A stretch of 64,000 nt of DNA from Eshraghiella sp964405265 (GTDB taxonomy: Bacteria; Bacillota; Clostridia; Lachnospirales; Lachnospiraceae), in assembly GCA_964405265.1 (NCBI GenBank), contig CAYONC010000005.1, positions 93,713 to 157,712 on the forward strand, given 5' to 3'. The stretch's first letter is position 1. Every line of letters starts with the position of its first letter. The notes under the pieces are model-generated. The model ran no database searches. It was given only the letters and a program-made list of their open reading frames with translations, and was not told where the DNA came from. Positions 33,827-43,584 of this stretch are shown piece after piece. The position numbers and the translations under genes were made by a program.

Positions 33827-36145
33827 ATGAAAAAAAAGAAAAAAAATATAATTGCAATATGTATGCTGATTATAATTTTGTCTCTGGGACTGATTATAAT
33901 TTTTTTTGTAAGGGATAAAAGCAGAAATTATATATCCATAGCCAGCGCTTCAAAAATGCTCTCATTGTTAGAGGCAGACAAGACAAGGATAGCCGAATCA
34001 AAAAGCTGCTTTAACGGTAAAAATTCCATGTGGTACGAAAAATACATTAATTATATGACAGAAAAAAATTATATTGATGAATCTGAAATTAAAAACGGAT
34101 TTTATAATAAAAAATTTGACTATGAACATCTTGTAAGATATCTTGATGAAAAAGGCGTCAGGATAAAGGACGTTGAGGAGGCAACGGGAGTTTCGATATC
34201 AGACAGAAAAGGGAAAAAGGCCGTTGAGAAAAAAGATTTTAGGAAAATATATGAATATCTGACGGCCCTGTTCGGTTCGGATGAGGGAGTGCATAAGGAG
34301 GAACTTATAATAGCGGGAACACCATCCAATACTGAAGGAACGGGCAGGTGGCAGGTATATACCGAAAAAGGCAGCTACGGCTTTGAAGGACTTGCCCTTG
34401 ACTGTTATATTGACAATAAAATTGTTGTATATGTCAGAGGAAGTGAAATTATAGATGTTGTGGTCAGACTGTCCGATAAGATAATATACGAAAATGTATG
34501 GCTTGAAAAAGGTGAGAATAGCAGAATATCTGCATATATAGGCAGCCTGAAAAGAGAATTTACAGTTGCACCGCTTGAAAAGAACTTTGAAAATGTAATG
34601 GGCGATATAGAGATTGAAAACGGGACCGTGGTTAATATAAGACTGAAAAATGATGCCATAAACGGCAAGGTACTGATGATAGATGAGGAAAAGGCAGAAA
34701 TACAGGGCTATGGAACACTTATGCTTGATGAGAATTTTAAAGCATACAGAACATATGGAATCATTGAGGAGGTTTCAACGGAAGATATTCTTGTGGGGTA
34801 CAGCATAACGGATTTTATTGTAACGGGAGATAAAATATGCGGGGCAGTGATTTCAGAAAATATGGTTGCGGACAATATAAGGGTGATGGTAATGGCAACC
34901 GGATTTACTTCAATATTTCATGAACGCGTATCAGTGAGAGGAACGGGGGATTATATTATAAAATACGGAGAAATCGAAGAAATACATAAGGCTGATGAAA
35001 TTACGGATATTTATTCGGGGTCGGAATATCTTTCCATGGGCAGAATAAGCATCTGTCCGGTCAATAAAGATGATAAAATTACAATACTGAGTGTGCAGAA
35101 ATCATACGGAGCACCGTCATACCGGGGTGTTGTGGAGATTGCAGAATATGAAGAAGGACTTGTTATAGTAAATGATGTTCCGATTGAAACATATCTTTAT
35201 GCAGTGGTTCCGAGTGAAATGCCTGACAGATTCGGTGTTGAAGCATTGAAGGTTCAGGCCGTGTGTGCAAGAAGCTACGCATACAGACAGCTTCTTAACA
35301 GTTCTTATGGCAGGTATGGTGCGCATGTGGATGACAGTGTTAATTTTCAGGTATATAATAATGTTGTTGAAAAAGCGGATTCCATTCAGGCGGTCAGAGA
35401 AACCTATGGTCAGGTTATGGCGTATAACGGAAGTCCGATAACAACATATTATTATTCAACCTCATGCGGGCATACGTCAGATATATCCGTGTGGGGCAGT
35501 AATCCTGACGGAGCACCTTATCTCAAAGCGAAGGAAGTTAATAAAAGTGCTGAGAAGACAGATTTATCAGATGAAGCTGCATTTGCGGAATTTATCGGAA
35601 AGACGAATGAAGAAGATTATGATTACGGATTCGGATATTACAGGTGGTATGTCAATATGACCATGAATGAGCTTACGGAAAGCATCAACGAAAATCTGTA
35701 TGCAAGGTATTGCGCCAATCCTGCCTGTATAAAAGTCAAAAGGAACGGGACATGGGTGTCGGAAGAAGTACGTAATATAGGTACACTGACAGAAATTCAG
35801 GTAGTAAACAGAACCATGGGAGGGGCTTTATCGTCAATAATAATTAAGGGAACTGATGAAGAGATACTCGTAAATAATGAATTGAACATAAGATACCTGT
35901 TGAGTCCGAGAAGTAATCCGATAACGCTTCTTATGGGTGATACAACAACTTTTTATATTCTTCCGAGTGCATTCTGTCTTTTTGAAAAAAACGAAAACGG
36001 ATACTGCATAAGGGGCGGAGGATACGGACACGGAATAGGGATGAGCCAGAACAGTGTTTATAACATGGTATGTTCAGGAATGACATATGAACAGATATTG
36101 AAGTTTTATTATGAAGGAGCAGAAATAATTAATGTTTATGGGTAA
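33827..36145 (+). CDS. SpoIID/LytB-domain protein (long form)
   Basis: The ATG at 33827 follows AGGAGG; a start at 33779 would lie in the 6S terminator. The 772-residue protein has a lysine-rich N-terminus, one transmembrane helix (about 8-28) and a novel external region of about 410 residues. The SpoIID domain then follows: VPSEMPDRFGVEALKVQAVC with the catalytic glutamate, SCGHTSDISVWG with the metal-binding Cys/His, and the terminal GGGYGHGIGMSQNSVY. SpoIID is a lytic transglycosylase acting on denuded glycan strands during engulfment. This is about twice the size of Bacillus SpoIID, so it may be a paralogue with a vegetative or spore-related role. Its 3' end overlaps the convergent BrkB-family gene by 17 bases. 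Confidence 0.85.
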   Translation: MKKKKKNIIAICMLIIILSLGLIIIFFVRDKSRNYISIASASKMLSLLEADKTRIAESKSCFNGKNSMWYEKYINYMTEKNYIDESEIKNGFYNKKFDYEHLVRYLDEKGVRIKDVEEATGVSISDRKGKKAVEKKDFRKIYEYLTALFGSDEGVHKEELIIAGTPSNTEGTGRWQVYTEKGSYGFEGLALDCYIDNKIVVYVRGSEIIDVVVRLSDKIIYENVWLEKGENSRISAYIGSLKREFTVAPLEKNFENVMGDIEIENGTVVNIRLKNDAINGKVLMIDEEKAEIQGYGTLMLDENFKAYRTYGIIEEVSTEDILVGYSITDFIVTGDKICGAVISENMVADNIRVMVMATGFTSIFHERVSVRGTGDYIIKYGEIEEIHKADEITDIYSGSEYLSMGRISICPVNKDDKITILSVQKSYGAPSYRGVVEIAEYEEGLVIVNDVPIETYLYAVVPSEMPDRFGVEALKVQAVCARSYAYRQLLNSSYGRYGAHVDDSVNFQVYNNVVEKADSIQAVRETYGQVMAYNGSPITTYYYSTSCGHTSDISVWGSNPDGAPYLKAKEVNKSAEKTDLSDEAAFAEFIGKTNEEDYDYGFGYYRWYVNMTMNELTESINENLYARYCANPACIKVKRNGTWVSEEVRNIGTLTEIQVVNRTMGGALSSIIIKGTDEEILVNNELNIRYLLSPRSNPITLLMGDTTTFYILPSAFCLFEKNENGYCIRGGGYGHGIGMSQNSVYNMVCSGMTYEQILKFYYEGAEIINVYG

Positions 36146-36983
36146 TATCGGTTGCCTTTTCAACGGCTGAACCGGTATACCACTGCTCAACATACAGATT
36201 AACTTCTGCACCCACCAGGAATATATACATGCACACATAAAGCCACAGAATTACGCAGACAATGGTTGTAAGACTGCCATAAAGGCTGAACAGCTTTGGT
36301 GAGTAATTTACATAAAGCGAGAAAAAGAATGAGAATCCGGTCCAGCCCACCGCAGAAAACAGTGCTCCCGGAATCTGACGGCTTATTTTGGTATGACGGT
36401 TAGGAATTGCTACATATAAAAAAGTAAAAAGTATGGTAAGCAGAAGTATTACAATAAGCGAACGGAACTGAAGAATCATATCAAAAACCCTGCCGATAAA
36501 AGGAACTTTTAACGAGAAAAAATTTTTGAGCCTGTATCCGAGGACATATATTATTATACATGTAACAATTATTACGAGAAAGATTAATGTATATAAAATT
36601 GCATAAAGACGTATTTTAATCCAGTTACGGTTTTCCTTAATGTCGAATACCGCATTGAGTCCGTCAATCAGTGAAACAAAACCTTTACCTGCTGCCCATA
36701 TAACAGAAAATACAGTCAGAAAAAAGGCAGTATGACTTACACTTCCGTATATGTCGCTTACCATGCGCGATATTGAAGGAATAAAAGCCTTAGGGGCAAA
36801 ATCATTTACCGCATTAAGAACCATCGCTTCCGTAAGAGGGGTATATTTTACGAGAAGCATGAGCAGGATAATGAAAGGAACAAAGCTCACGATTATAAAC
36901 AGTGCTGCTTCTGCTGCAAATGCATTCAGTTTATCATGTTTTACCTTGTTGCTGATAACGGCTATTGACGCAAATAATTTCAT
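36129..36983 (-). CDS. YihY/BrkB-family membrane protein
   Basis: The 284-residue integral membrane protein has about six helices and the family motifs D-x-L-N-A-F-A-A-E-A-A-L-F near residue 20, an A-A-G-K-G-F-V-S-L-I-D-G-L-N central segment, and P-N-R-H-T-K. The tail has V-G-A-E-V-N-L-Y. Older annotations call the family ribonuclease BN, which is not correct; the function is not known, and transport or lipid-related roles are proposed. It has its own promoter on the minus strand. Confidence 0.9.
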   Translation of the reverse strand: MKLFASIAVISNKVKHDKLNAFAAEAALFIIVSFVPFIILLMLLVKYTPLTEAMVLNAVNDFAPKAFIPSISRMVSDIYGSVSHTAFFLTVFSVIWAAGKGFVSLIDGLNAVFDIKENRNWIKIRLYAILYTLIFLVIIVTCIIIYVLGYRLKNFFSLKVPFIGRVFDMILQFRSLIVILLLTILFTFLYVAIPNRHTKISRQIPGALFSAVGWTGFSFFFSLYVNYSPKLFSLYGSLTTIVCVILWLYVCMYIFLVGAEVNLYVEQWYTGSAVEKATDITHKH

Positions 36984-37014
36984 TTTATATTCCTCAAAAA
37001 CATATTGTTATATA

Positions 37015-37043
37015 ATTATACGCAAAAAACATCAATATATCAA
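37015..37043 (-). promoter_or_regulatory. Sigma-A-type promoter for the BrkB-family gene
   Basis: On the minus strand TTGATA (37043-37038) and TATAAT (37020-37015) are 17 bases apart. They lie about 32 bases upstream of the ATG at 36983. Confidence 0.7.
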
Positions 37044-37103
37044 TGGAAAAAGATAAATGAATCTGTTACAATCGCATTATCAGTGATGAAACGGAGACTC
37101 ATA

Positions 37104-37916
37104 ATGAAGAAAACGGATTTTACGGAATATATAATAACCACGGACAGATTCCCTGAAAAATTCAGCGGATTCAGGTTCATCATGCTGAGTGACCTGCATA
37201 ATAACGTATATGGAACAGATCTTCATGAGGTGAATAAAAGAATAACAAAATATTCACCGGATGCAGTATTGATAGCAGGAGACATGTTTAACAGGAATCC
37301 CGGTGACAACACGGCACGGACGATAAGATTCATATCAGCGCTTGCAAAGCATTATCCGGTATTTTATGCCCTTGGTAATCATGAGTACGGGCTTGACCTT
37401 GCAGGAGGATTTGACCGTATATACGGAAGACTTCAGAGAGCCGGCGTGTGCTTTTTAAGGGATGAAACGGTATATCTTGAAAAAGAAAAGGTAACGGCTG
37501 CACTGTCCGGAGCAGAGATAGACACTGTTTTTTACAAAATGAGACATCCGGTGATGGGAAGCGGACTTATGGAAAAACATCTTGGACCGGCAGCGAAAGA
37601 AATGTATAATATACTGCTTGCACATAATCCGGAATATTTTCATAATTATGCTGAATGGGGAGCGGATCTTGTGCTTTCGGGACATGTTCACGGCGGAATA
37701 GTGAGACTTCCGTACGTCGGCGGAATAATTTCAACCACGAAAAGAATTCTGCCTTATTATGATTACGGACTGTATCGCACCGCGCATAACAGGAAAATGA
37801 TTATAGGAAGGGGACTTGGAACGCACACCGTTAATGTAAGGATTAATAACAGACCGGAAATTGTTGCTGTTAAAATCCTTGCAAAGATGAAGACTAAAGG
37901 TTACAATAAGGGGTAA
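37104..37916 (+). CDS. Metallophosphoesterase
   Basis: The ATG at 37104 has GGAG at proper distance; longer frames begin in the divergent promoter region. The 270-residue protein has the calcineurin-like metal motifs: LSDLHNNVYG, AGDMFNRNP, LGNHEYGLD and SGHVHGGIVRLP. The C-terminal G-R-G-L-G-T-H-T-V-N-V-R-I-N-N-R-P-E is typical of YkuE/YaeI-type lipid-related phosphohydrolases. There is no signal peptide. The substrate is unknown. The gene precedes scpA, a frequent order in Lachnospiraceae. Confidence 0.88.
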   Translation: MKKTDFTEYIITTDRFPEKFSGFRFIMLSDLHNNVYGTDLHEVNKRITKYSPDAVLIAGDMFNRNPGDNTARTIRFISALAKHYPVFYALGNHEYGLDLAGGFDRIYGRLQRAGVCFLRDETVYLEKEKVTAALSGAEIDTVFYKMRHPVMGSGLMEKHLGPAAKEMYNILLAHNPEYFHNYAEWGADLVLSGHVHGGIVRLPYVGGIISTTKRILPYYDYGLYRTAHNRKMIIGRGLGTHTVNVRINNRPEIVAVKILAKMKTKGYNKG

Positions 37917-37939
37917 ACTATAATAACAGGCGGTATAAT

Positions 37940-38692
37940 ATGTCAATAGAAGTAAAACTTGAAGTGTTTGAAGGTCCGCTTGATTTACTGCTGCACCTGA
38001 TTGACAGGAACAAGGTCAATATATATGACATTCCAATTGTGCTTATTACGGAACAGTATATGGAATATGTAGAGAACATGAACAGGGATGACCTTAATGT
38101 GGTAAGTGAATTTCTTGTAATGGCGGCAATGCTTTTAAGCATTAAATCACGAATGCTTCTGCCTAAGGATCCGGAAACGGACGATGAAGAAACAGAGGAC
38201 CCGAGACAGGAGCTGATAGACAGGCTTCTTGAATACAAGATGTATAAATATATGTCATATGAGCTTAAAGACAGGCAGAATGAAGCAGAATACAGCTTTT
38301 ACAGACAGCCTGACATCCCGGAGGAGGTATCCGGATATGTAGAGCCGGTTGACCTTGATAATCTGATGGAAGGCGTTACACTGCAGAAATTAAGGGAAAT
38401 ATTCAATGATGTTCTTAAAAGATGCGAGGATAAGATAGACCCCGTAAGAAGCAGATTTGGAAAAATAGAAAAAGAAGATGTCAATATGGAAGAAAAATCA
38501 GAATTTGTACATTCCTATATAAGAACACACAGAACATTTCTGTTCAGGCAGCTGTTAATGGAAGGCAGAAGCAGGATGCAGATAATTGTGACATTTTTAG
38601 TTGTACTGGAAATGATAAAGGGCGGTAAAATTTCTGTTGTTCAGGAAAGCAGAACTGATGATATTCTGATTAATTCGCTGGAGGAAGATTAA
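37940..38692 (+). CDS. scpA: Segregation and condensation protein A
   Basis: The 250-residue kleisin begins with the conserved F-E-G-P-L-D-L-L-L-H-L-I and has the N-terminal helix bundle that contacts the SMC neck. An acidic linker lies at about 75-95, and the C-terminal winged helix binds the SMC head. It works with SMC and ScpB in chromosome compaction. scpB starts 1 base after its stop. Confidence 0.95.
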   Translation: MSIEVKLEVFEGPLDLLLHLIDRNKVNIYDIPIVLITEQYMEYVENMNRDDLNVVSEFLVMAAMLLSIKSRMLLPKDPETDDEETEDPRQELIDRLLEYKMYKYMSYELKDRQNEAEYSFYRQPDIPEEVSGYVEPVDLDNLMEGVTLQKLREIFNDVLKRCEDKIDPVRSRFGKIEKEDVNMEEKSEFVHSYIRTHRTFLFRQLLMEGRSRMQIIVTFLVVLEMIKGGKISVVQESRTDDILINSLEED

Positions 38693-38693
38693 A

Positions 38694-39263
38694 ATGACAA
38701 TCGGACAGATGGAGGCCGTTATAGAGGCGGTGCTGTTTACCATGGGTGATTCCGTGGAAACCGTTAAGCTTGCGGCAGCAATTGACCAGGATGCGGATAC
38801 TACGCGAAAGATTGTACGCAACCTGTCGGATAAGTATAAATCCGAAGATAGAGGAATTAAAATAATTGAACTGGAGGACAGCTTCCAAATGTGTACCAAG
38901 CCGGAATGTTATGAAGCACTCATTAAGGTTGCTTCACAGCCTAAGAGATACATTCTGTCGGATTCGGTACTGGAAACGCTGTCGATTATAGCATATAAAC
39001 AGCCGGTCACAAGAATTGAAATAGAACAGATAAGAGGAGTAAAATCGGATTATTCCGTTAATAAACTTATAGAGTATAATCTTATTACCGAGCTGGGAAG
39101 GCTGGATGCACCGGGTAAACCGATTCTGTTTGGAACCACGGAGGAATTTTTGAGAACCTTCGGACTTGCCTCAGTAGAGGATTTGCCGGTGGTAAGCCCG
39201 GAGAAACTTGTGGATTTTAAAGCTGAGGTTGAAGAGGAAGCCCAGCTTACATTGGAAATATAA
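38694..39263 (+). CDS. scpB: Segregation and condensation protein B
   Basis: The 189-residue protein has two winged-helix domains with the signature ALIKVASQPKRYILSDSVLE and LSIIAYKQPVTRIEIEQIRG. The C-terminal part recognises G-R-L-D-A-P-G-K-P-I-L-F-G-T-T. It is the kleisin-associated dimer partner of ScpA, encoded directly upstream. Confidence 0.95.
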   Translation: MTIGQMEAVIEAVLFTMGDSVETVKLAAAIDQDADTTRKIVRNLSDKYKSEDRGIKIIELEDSFQMCTKPECYEALIKVASQPKRYILSDSVLETLSIIAYKQPVTRIEIEQIRGVKSDYSVNKLIEYNLITELGRLDAPGKPILFGTTEEFLRTFGLASVEDLPVVSPEKLVDFKAEVEEEAQLTLEI

Positions 39264-39272
39264 GGAGCGTTT

Positions 39273-40649
39273 ATGGAAAGAATTAATGCATGGAAAAAAT
39301 GTGATGAGACAAAAAAAACAGAAGTGTTTGATTTCTGTGAAGGATACAGAAGATTTATATCTGAATGTAAAACAGAGAGGGAATGTGCTTCAAAATGTGT
39401 TGAAATGGCAGAGAAATCCGGATATGAGAATCTGAATGACATTATACTGTCGGGAAAAACCTTAAGACCGGGAGATAAGGTTTATGCATCCAATAAAGGT
39501 AAGGCACTTGTACTTTTTAATATAGGAACAAAGCCGATTACGGAAGGCATGAAGATATTGGGGGCACATATTGATTCTCCGAGACTTGACATTAAGCAGA
39601 ATCCGCTGTACGAAGATTCGGATCTTGTCCTCTTAGATACACATTATTACGGAGGAATCAAGAAATATCAGTGGGCAACAATACCGCTTGCACTTCATGG
39701 TGTTGTTGCATTAACGGACGGCAGGGTAATTAATGTTGAAATCGGCGAAAAGGAAGATGATCCGGTATTATGTGTGTCTGACCTGTTAATTCATCTTGCA
39801 CAGGAGCAGATGGACAAAAAAGCTTCCAAGGTAATAGAAGGCGAAGCACTTGACCTGATTGCAGGCAATATGCCGTGTGGCGATGATGATGAAAAAAATC
39901 CGGCAAAAGCCCATATTCTTAATATATTAAAAGAAAAATACGGAATAGATGAAGAAGATTTTATGTCAGCAGAACTTGAAGCTGTGCCGGCAGGCCCTGC
40001 AAGGGATTTGGGAATTGACAGGAGCATGATACTCGGCTACGGACAGGATGACAGGGTATGTGCATATACATCACTGATGGCGATGCTTGAAACGGAAAAT
40101 CCTGAGAAAACAACAGTATGTCTTCTTGTAGACAAAGAAGAAATAGGAAGTGTAGGTGCTACCGGTATGCACAGTCATTTTTTTGAAAATTCACTTGCCG
40201 AAGTACTTGACAGAATGGAAATTTACAGTGAATTAACCTTAAGAAGGGCACTTGCTGCTTCATGCATGCTTTCTTCTGATGTAAATGCGGCATTTGACCC
40301 TAATTACGCATCTGCATTTGAAAAGAAAAATGCGTCGTATCTCGGCAGGGGAATAGTTTTTTCAAAGTTTACGGGTTCAAGGGGAAAATCAGGCAGCAAT
40401 GACGCCAATGCGGAATATGTTGCAGCCGTAAGGGCGGCACTTGAGGCAGATGGAGTGGCATATCAGATGGCAGAACTTGGTAAGGTTGATGTCGGCGGCG
40501 GCGGAACTATAGCTTATATACTTGCAGCATACGGAATGGAAGTAATTGACTGCGGTGTTGCCGTACTGAGCATGCATGCACCTTATGAGGCAACAAGTAA
40601 AATAGACATTTATGAAGCTAAGAGAGGATATCTTGCTTTTTTAAAGTAA
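39273..40649 (+). CDS. M18-family aminopeptidase
   Basis: The 458-residue zinc peptidase of the aspartyl aminopeptidase family has GAHIDSPRLDIKQNPL with the first metal histidine and aspartate. It also has DTHYYGGIKKYQW, the catalytic DKEEIGSVGATGMHS and the C-terminal metal-binding SMHAPYEATSK. It trims acidic N-terminal residues in the cytoplasm. RBS AAGGAG lies 8 bases before the ATG. Confidence 0.93.
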   Translation: MERINAWKKCDETKKTEVFDFCEGYRRFISECKTERECASKCVEMAEKSGYENLNDIILSGKTLRPGDKVYASNKGKALVLFNIGTKPITEGMKILGAHIDSPRLDIKQNPLYEDSDLVLLDTHYYGGIKKYQWATIPLALHGVVALTDGRVINVEIGEKEDDPVLCVSDLLIHLAQEQMDKKASKVIEGEALDLIAGNMPCGDDDEKNPAKAHILNILKEKYGIDEEDFMSAELEAVPAGPARDLGIDRSMILGYGQDDRVCAYTSLMAMLETENPEKTTVCLLVDKEEIGSVGATGMHSHFFENSLAEVLDRMEIYSELTLRRALAASCMLSSDVNAAFDPNYASAFEKKNASYLGRGIVFSKFTGSRGKSGSNDANAEYVAAVRAALEADGVAYQMAELGKVDVGGGGTIAYILAAYGMEVIDCGVAVLSMHAPYEATSKIDIYEAKRGYLAFLK

Positions 40650-40668
40650 GAAGTACCGGTGAATTAAG

Positions 40669-41658
40669 ATGAAATGGAAAAAATATACCATAATAACAAC
40701 AACGCAGGCAGAGGACCTTGTAAGCGGAATGCTTATGGAACTTGGAATGGAAGGCGTTGAAATAGAAGATAACATCCAGCTGTCGGAAAGCGATACGAAA
40801 GCGATGTTTGTAGATTTCCTTCCTGAGCTTCCTCCTGATGAAGGAGTGGGAAAAGTAAGCTTTTATCTGGAATCGGATGAAGACGGGGTACATTATCCTG
40901 AAGGAATTAATAATGAAGAAGATATGTATACAAAAATTGCTGCCGGACTCAAGGAGCTTGAAATTTTTACTGATGTGGGAGAGGGCAGAATTATATCGGA
41001 TGAAACTGAGGACAAGGACTGGATTAATAACTGGAAACAGTATTTTAAGCCGTTTATGGTCAATGATATTGTAATCAAGCCTACGTGGGAGATGATACCG
41101 GAGAATATGACCGGAAGAATGGTGGTAAATATAGATCCGGGAACGGCATTCGGAACAGGCTCACATGAAACTACACAGCTTGTAATACGAATGTTAGAGA
41201 AATATCTGAAAAAAGGTGATATGCTGCTTGACGTGGGAACGGGAAGCGGTATTCTGTCCGTGATAGGTCTCATGCTCGGAGCGTCACATGCACTTGGTAC
41301 GGATTTGGACCCGAATGCGATTGTTGCGACGGAAGAGAATATGCAGGCAAATTCCATATCATCCGACAGATATGATGTAATAGAAGGAAATATTATTACT
41401 GATGAAACGGTAAGAAATTATGCCGGATATGAAAAATATGACATAGTAACGGCAAATATACTTGCAGACATAATCATACCGCTTTTGTCCGAAGTGTCGG
41501 TGCATATGAAAATCGGTGCGGTTATTATAACATCAGGAATAATTAATACGAAGGAGCAGGCGGTCAGGGAGGCTTTTGAGGCAAATGAAGCATTTGAGAT
41601 AATCGAAACCGACAGACAGGGAGAATGGGTATCAATTACGGCAAAGAGAGTAAAATAA
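40669..41658 (+). CDS. prmA: Ribosomal protein L11 methyltransferase
   Basis: The 329-residue protein has the N-terminal substrate domain and the SAM-binding motif LLDVGTGSGILSVIGL at about 186-201. The catalytic pocket region N-I-D-P-G-T-A-F-G-T-G-S-H-E-T-T is also present, as is the N-I-L-A-D-I-I motif. It trimethylates L11. rsmE follows immediately. Confidence 0.94.
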   Translation: MKWKKYTIITTTQAEDLVSGMLMELGMEGVEIEDNIQLSESDTKAMFVDFLPELPPDEGVGKVSFYLESDEDGVHYPEGINNEEDMYTKIAAGLKELEIFTDVGEGRIISDETEDKDWINNWKQYFKPFMVNDIVIKPTWEMIPENMTGRMVVNIDPGTAFGTGSHETTQLVIRMLEKYLKKGDMLLDVGTGSGILSVIGLMLGASHALGTDLDPNAIVATEENMQANSISSDRYDVIEGNIITDETVRNYAGYEKYDIVTANILADIIIPLLSEVSVHMKIGAVIITSGIINTKEQAVREAFEANEAFEIIETDRQGEWVSITAKRVK

Positions 41659-41659
41659 A

Positions 41660-42403
41660 GTGAACAGATTTTTTGGCAAAACAGAGAATATTTTTTCTGA
41701 CAGAATAATAATAGACGGAGCAGACGTAAACCATATTAAGAATGTCCTAAGAATGGATATCGGACAGGAAATTATGGTAAACGGGGGCAATAACAGGGAA
41801 TATTTATGCCGTATATCGAAGATGGGTGATGATGTTATCACTCTTGAAATCGTGGATGAAAGACATTCTGACAGGGAACTGCCCGCAAGGATACATCTGT
41901 TTCAGTCACTGCCAAAGAGTGATAAAATGGAGCTTATCATTCAAAAATGCGTTGAGCTGGGTGTGCATGAAATCATACCCGTATCCTCAAAAAGATGTGT
42001 TGTTAAGCTGGATGAAAAAAAGGCCGGCACAAAAATACACAGATGGCAGAATATAAGCGAGAGTGCCGCAAAGCAGAGCGGAAGAAGTATCATACCAAAG
42101 ATACACGGAGTGATGACATTTAAGGAAGCGGTCGAATATGCATCGGCTATGGGCTGCCGTATAATACCGTACGAGCTTGCCGAAGGCATGGATACTGCAA
42201 AATCTGCATTTGACATGATTAAGCCCGGAACTGATGCGGCAGTTTTTATTGGTCCGGAGGGCGGGTTTGACATTTCTGAGATAGAATATGCCGTTGAATC
42301 GGGAATGATTCCCATATCACTCGGTAAGCGTATTTTGAGAACCGAAACGGCAGGCCTTGCAGTAATGTCGATTATAATGTATCATCTTGAAATTGGAGAA
42401 TAA
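41660..42403 (+). CDS. rsmE: 16S rRNA (uracil1498-N3)-methyltransferase
   Basis: The start is a GTG just after the prmA stop. The 247-residue SPOUT enzyme has an N-terminal PUA-like domain and the knot motifs FIGPEGGFDISEIEYA and SLGKRILRTETAGLAVMS. The conserved H-L-F-Q-S-L-P-K-S-D-K-M-E is at about 72-84. It methylates U1498 in 16S rRNA. Confidence 0.94.
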   Translation: MNRFFGKTENIFSDRIIIDGADVNHIKNVLRMDIGQEIMVNGGNNREYLCRISKMGDDVITLEIVDERHSDRELPARIHLFQSLPKSDKMELIIQKCVELGVHEIIPVSSKRCVVKLDEKKAGTKIHRWQNISESAAKQSGRSIIPKIHGVMTFKEAVEYASAMGCRIIPYELAEGMDTAKSAFDMIKPGTDAAVFIGPEGGFDISEIEYAVESGMIPISLGKRILRTETAGLAVMSIIMYHLEIGE

Positions 42404-42408
42404 ACCGT

Positions 42409-43566
42409 ATGGAAGTATATCTTGACAATTCCGCCACAACGGCGGTTACCGGGGAAACGGCGGAATTAATCCGTCACATAATGACTGTTGATTACGGTAA
42501 TCCGTCATCAATGCATAACAAGGGAGTAGAGGCTGAAAGGTACATAAGGGAAGCGAAAGGGATTTTTGCAGAAATTTTAAAAGTGTCAGAAAAGGAAATA
42601 ATATTTACCTCAGGCGGGACTGAATCCGATAACATGGCTATAATCGGCAGTGCGTTGGCGAACAGAAGAAGAGGGAAACATATAATAACAACTGTTATAG
42701 AGCATCCTGCGGTTCTTGAAGCATTCCGTTTTCTTGAAGAAATGGGATTTGAAGCAGAATATCTTCCGGTAAATCAATACGGAATACTTGAGGAGGACAC
42801 CTTAAAATCAGCATTGAGGGAGGATACGGTTCTTGTATCTGTTATGTATGTCAATAATGAAATAGGTGCCATTGAGCCTATAGAGCGTCTCGGCAGAATA
42901 ATAAAGGAGTTCAGCTCTGAAATTATATTTCATGTGGATGCAGTTCAGGCATTCGGAAAATTTAAAATAAATCCGTACAGGGAGCATATTGACTTATTGT
43001 CGGTAAGCAGTCATAAAATACACGGACCTAAAGGAACAGGAGTTATTTTTATTAAGGACAGGACCAAAATCCGTCCGATAACCTATGGCGGAGGCCAGCA
43101 GAAGAATATGAGGTCCGGAACCGAAAATGTTGCGGGAATTGCAGGCATGGCACATGCAGCAAAGCTCTTATATGACGCTTTTGATAAAGATATTGAAAAA
43201 ATGTATGCACTTAAGGAATATTTTATAAATGAAATATCAAAAATAGAAGGAACATACATTAACGGGAAAACAGGCAGGGAATCTGCACCACACGTCGTAA
43301 GCGTGAGCTTTGAGGGTATAACAAAAAGTGAAGTGCTTCTTCATGCTCTTGAAGACAAGGGCATATATGTGTCATCAGGTTCAGCATGCGCATCAAATCA
43401 TCCGGCATTAAGCGGTACCCTTCAGGCTATAGGAGTAAAAAGAGAACTTCTTACCGCAACCCTGCGATTCAGCTTTTCTGTGTTTACGACCAAAGAAGAA
43501 CTGGAGTATACGGTAAATACACTTAAAGAGCTGCTGCCGGTGTTGAGAAAATACAGACCGAGATAG
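42409..43566 (+). CDS. Cysteine desulfurase (IscS/NifS-like)
   Basis: The 385-residue PLP enzyme has D-N-S-A-T-T at the N-terminus, FTSGGTESDNMAI, the PLP-binding lysine in SVSSHKIHGPKGTGV and the catalytic cysteine loop SSGSACASNHPALSG. It sits directly before thiI, so it most likely supplies persulfide sulfur for 4-thiouridine (a NifZ-like role); an iron-sulfur role cannot be excluded. Confidence 0.94.
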   Translation: MEVYLDNSATTAVTGETAELIRHIMTVDYGNPSSMHNKGVEAERYIREAKGIFAEILKVSEKEIIFTSGGTESDNMAIIGSALANRRRGKHIITTVIEHPAVLEAFRFLEEMGFEAEYLPVNQYGILEEDTLKSALREDTVLVSVMYVNNEIGAIEPIERLGRIIKEFSSEIIFHVDAVQAFGKFKINPYREHIDLLSVSSHKIHGPKGTGVIFIKDRTKIRPITYGGGQQKNMRSGTENVAGIAGMAHAAKLLYDAFDKDIEKMYALKEYFINEISKIEGTYINGKTGRESAPHVVSVSFEGITKSEVLLHALEDKGIYVSSGSACASNHPALSGTLQAIGVKRELLTATLRFSFSVFTTKEELEYTVNTLKELLPVLRKYRPR

Positions 43567-43584
43567 AAAGAAGAGGATATGACA

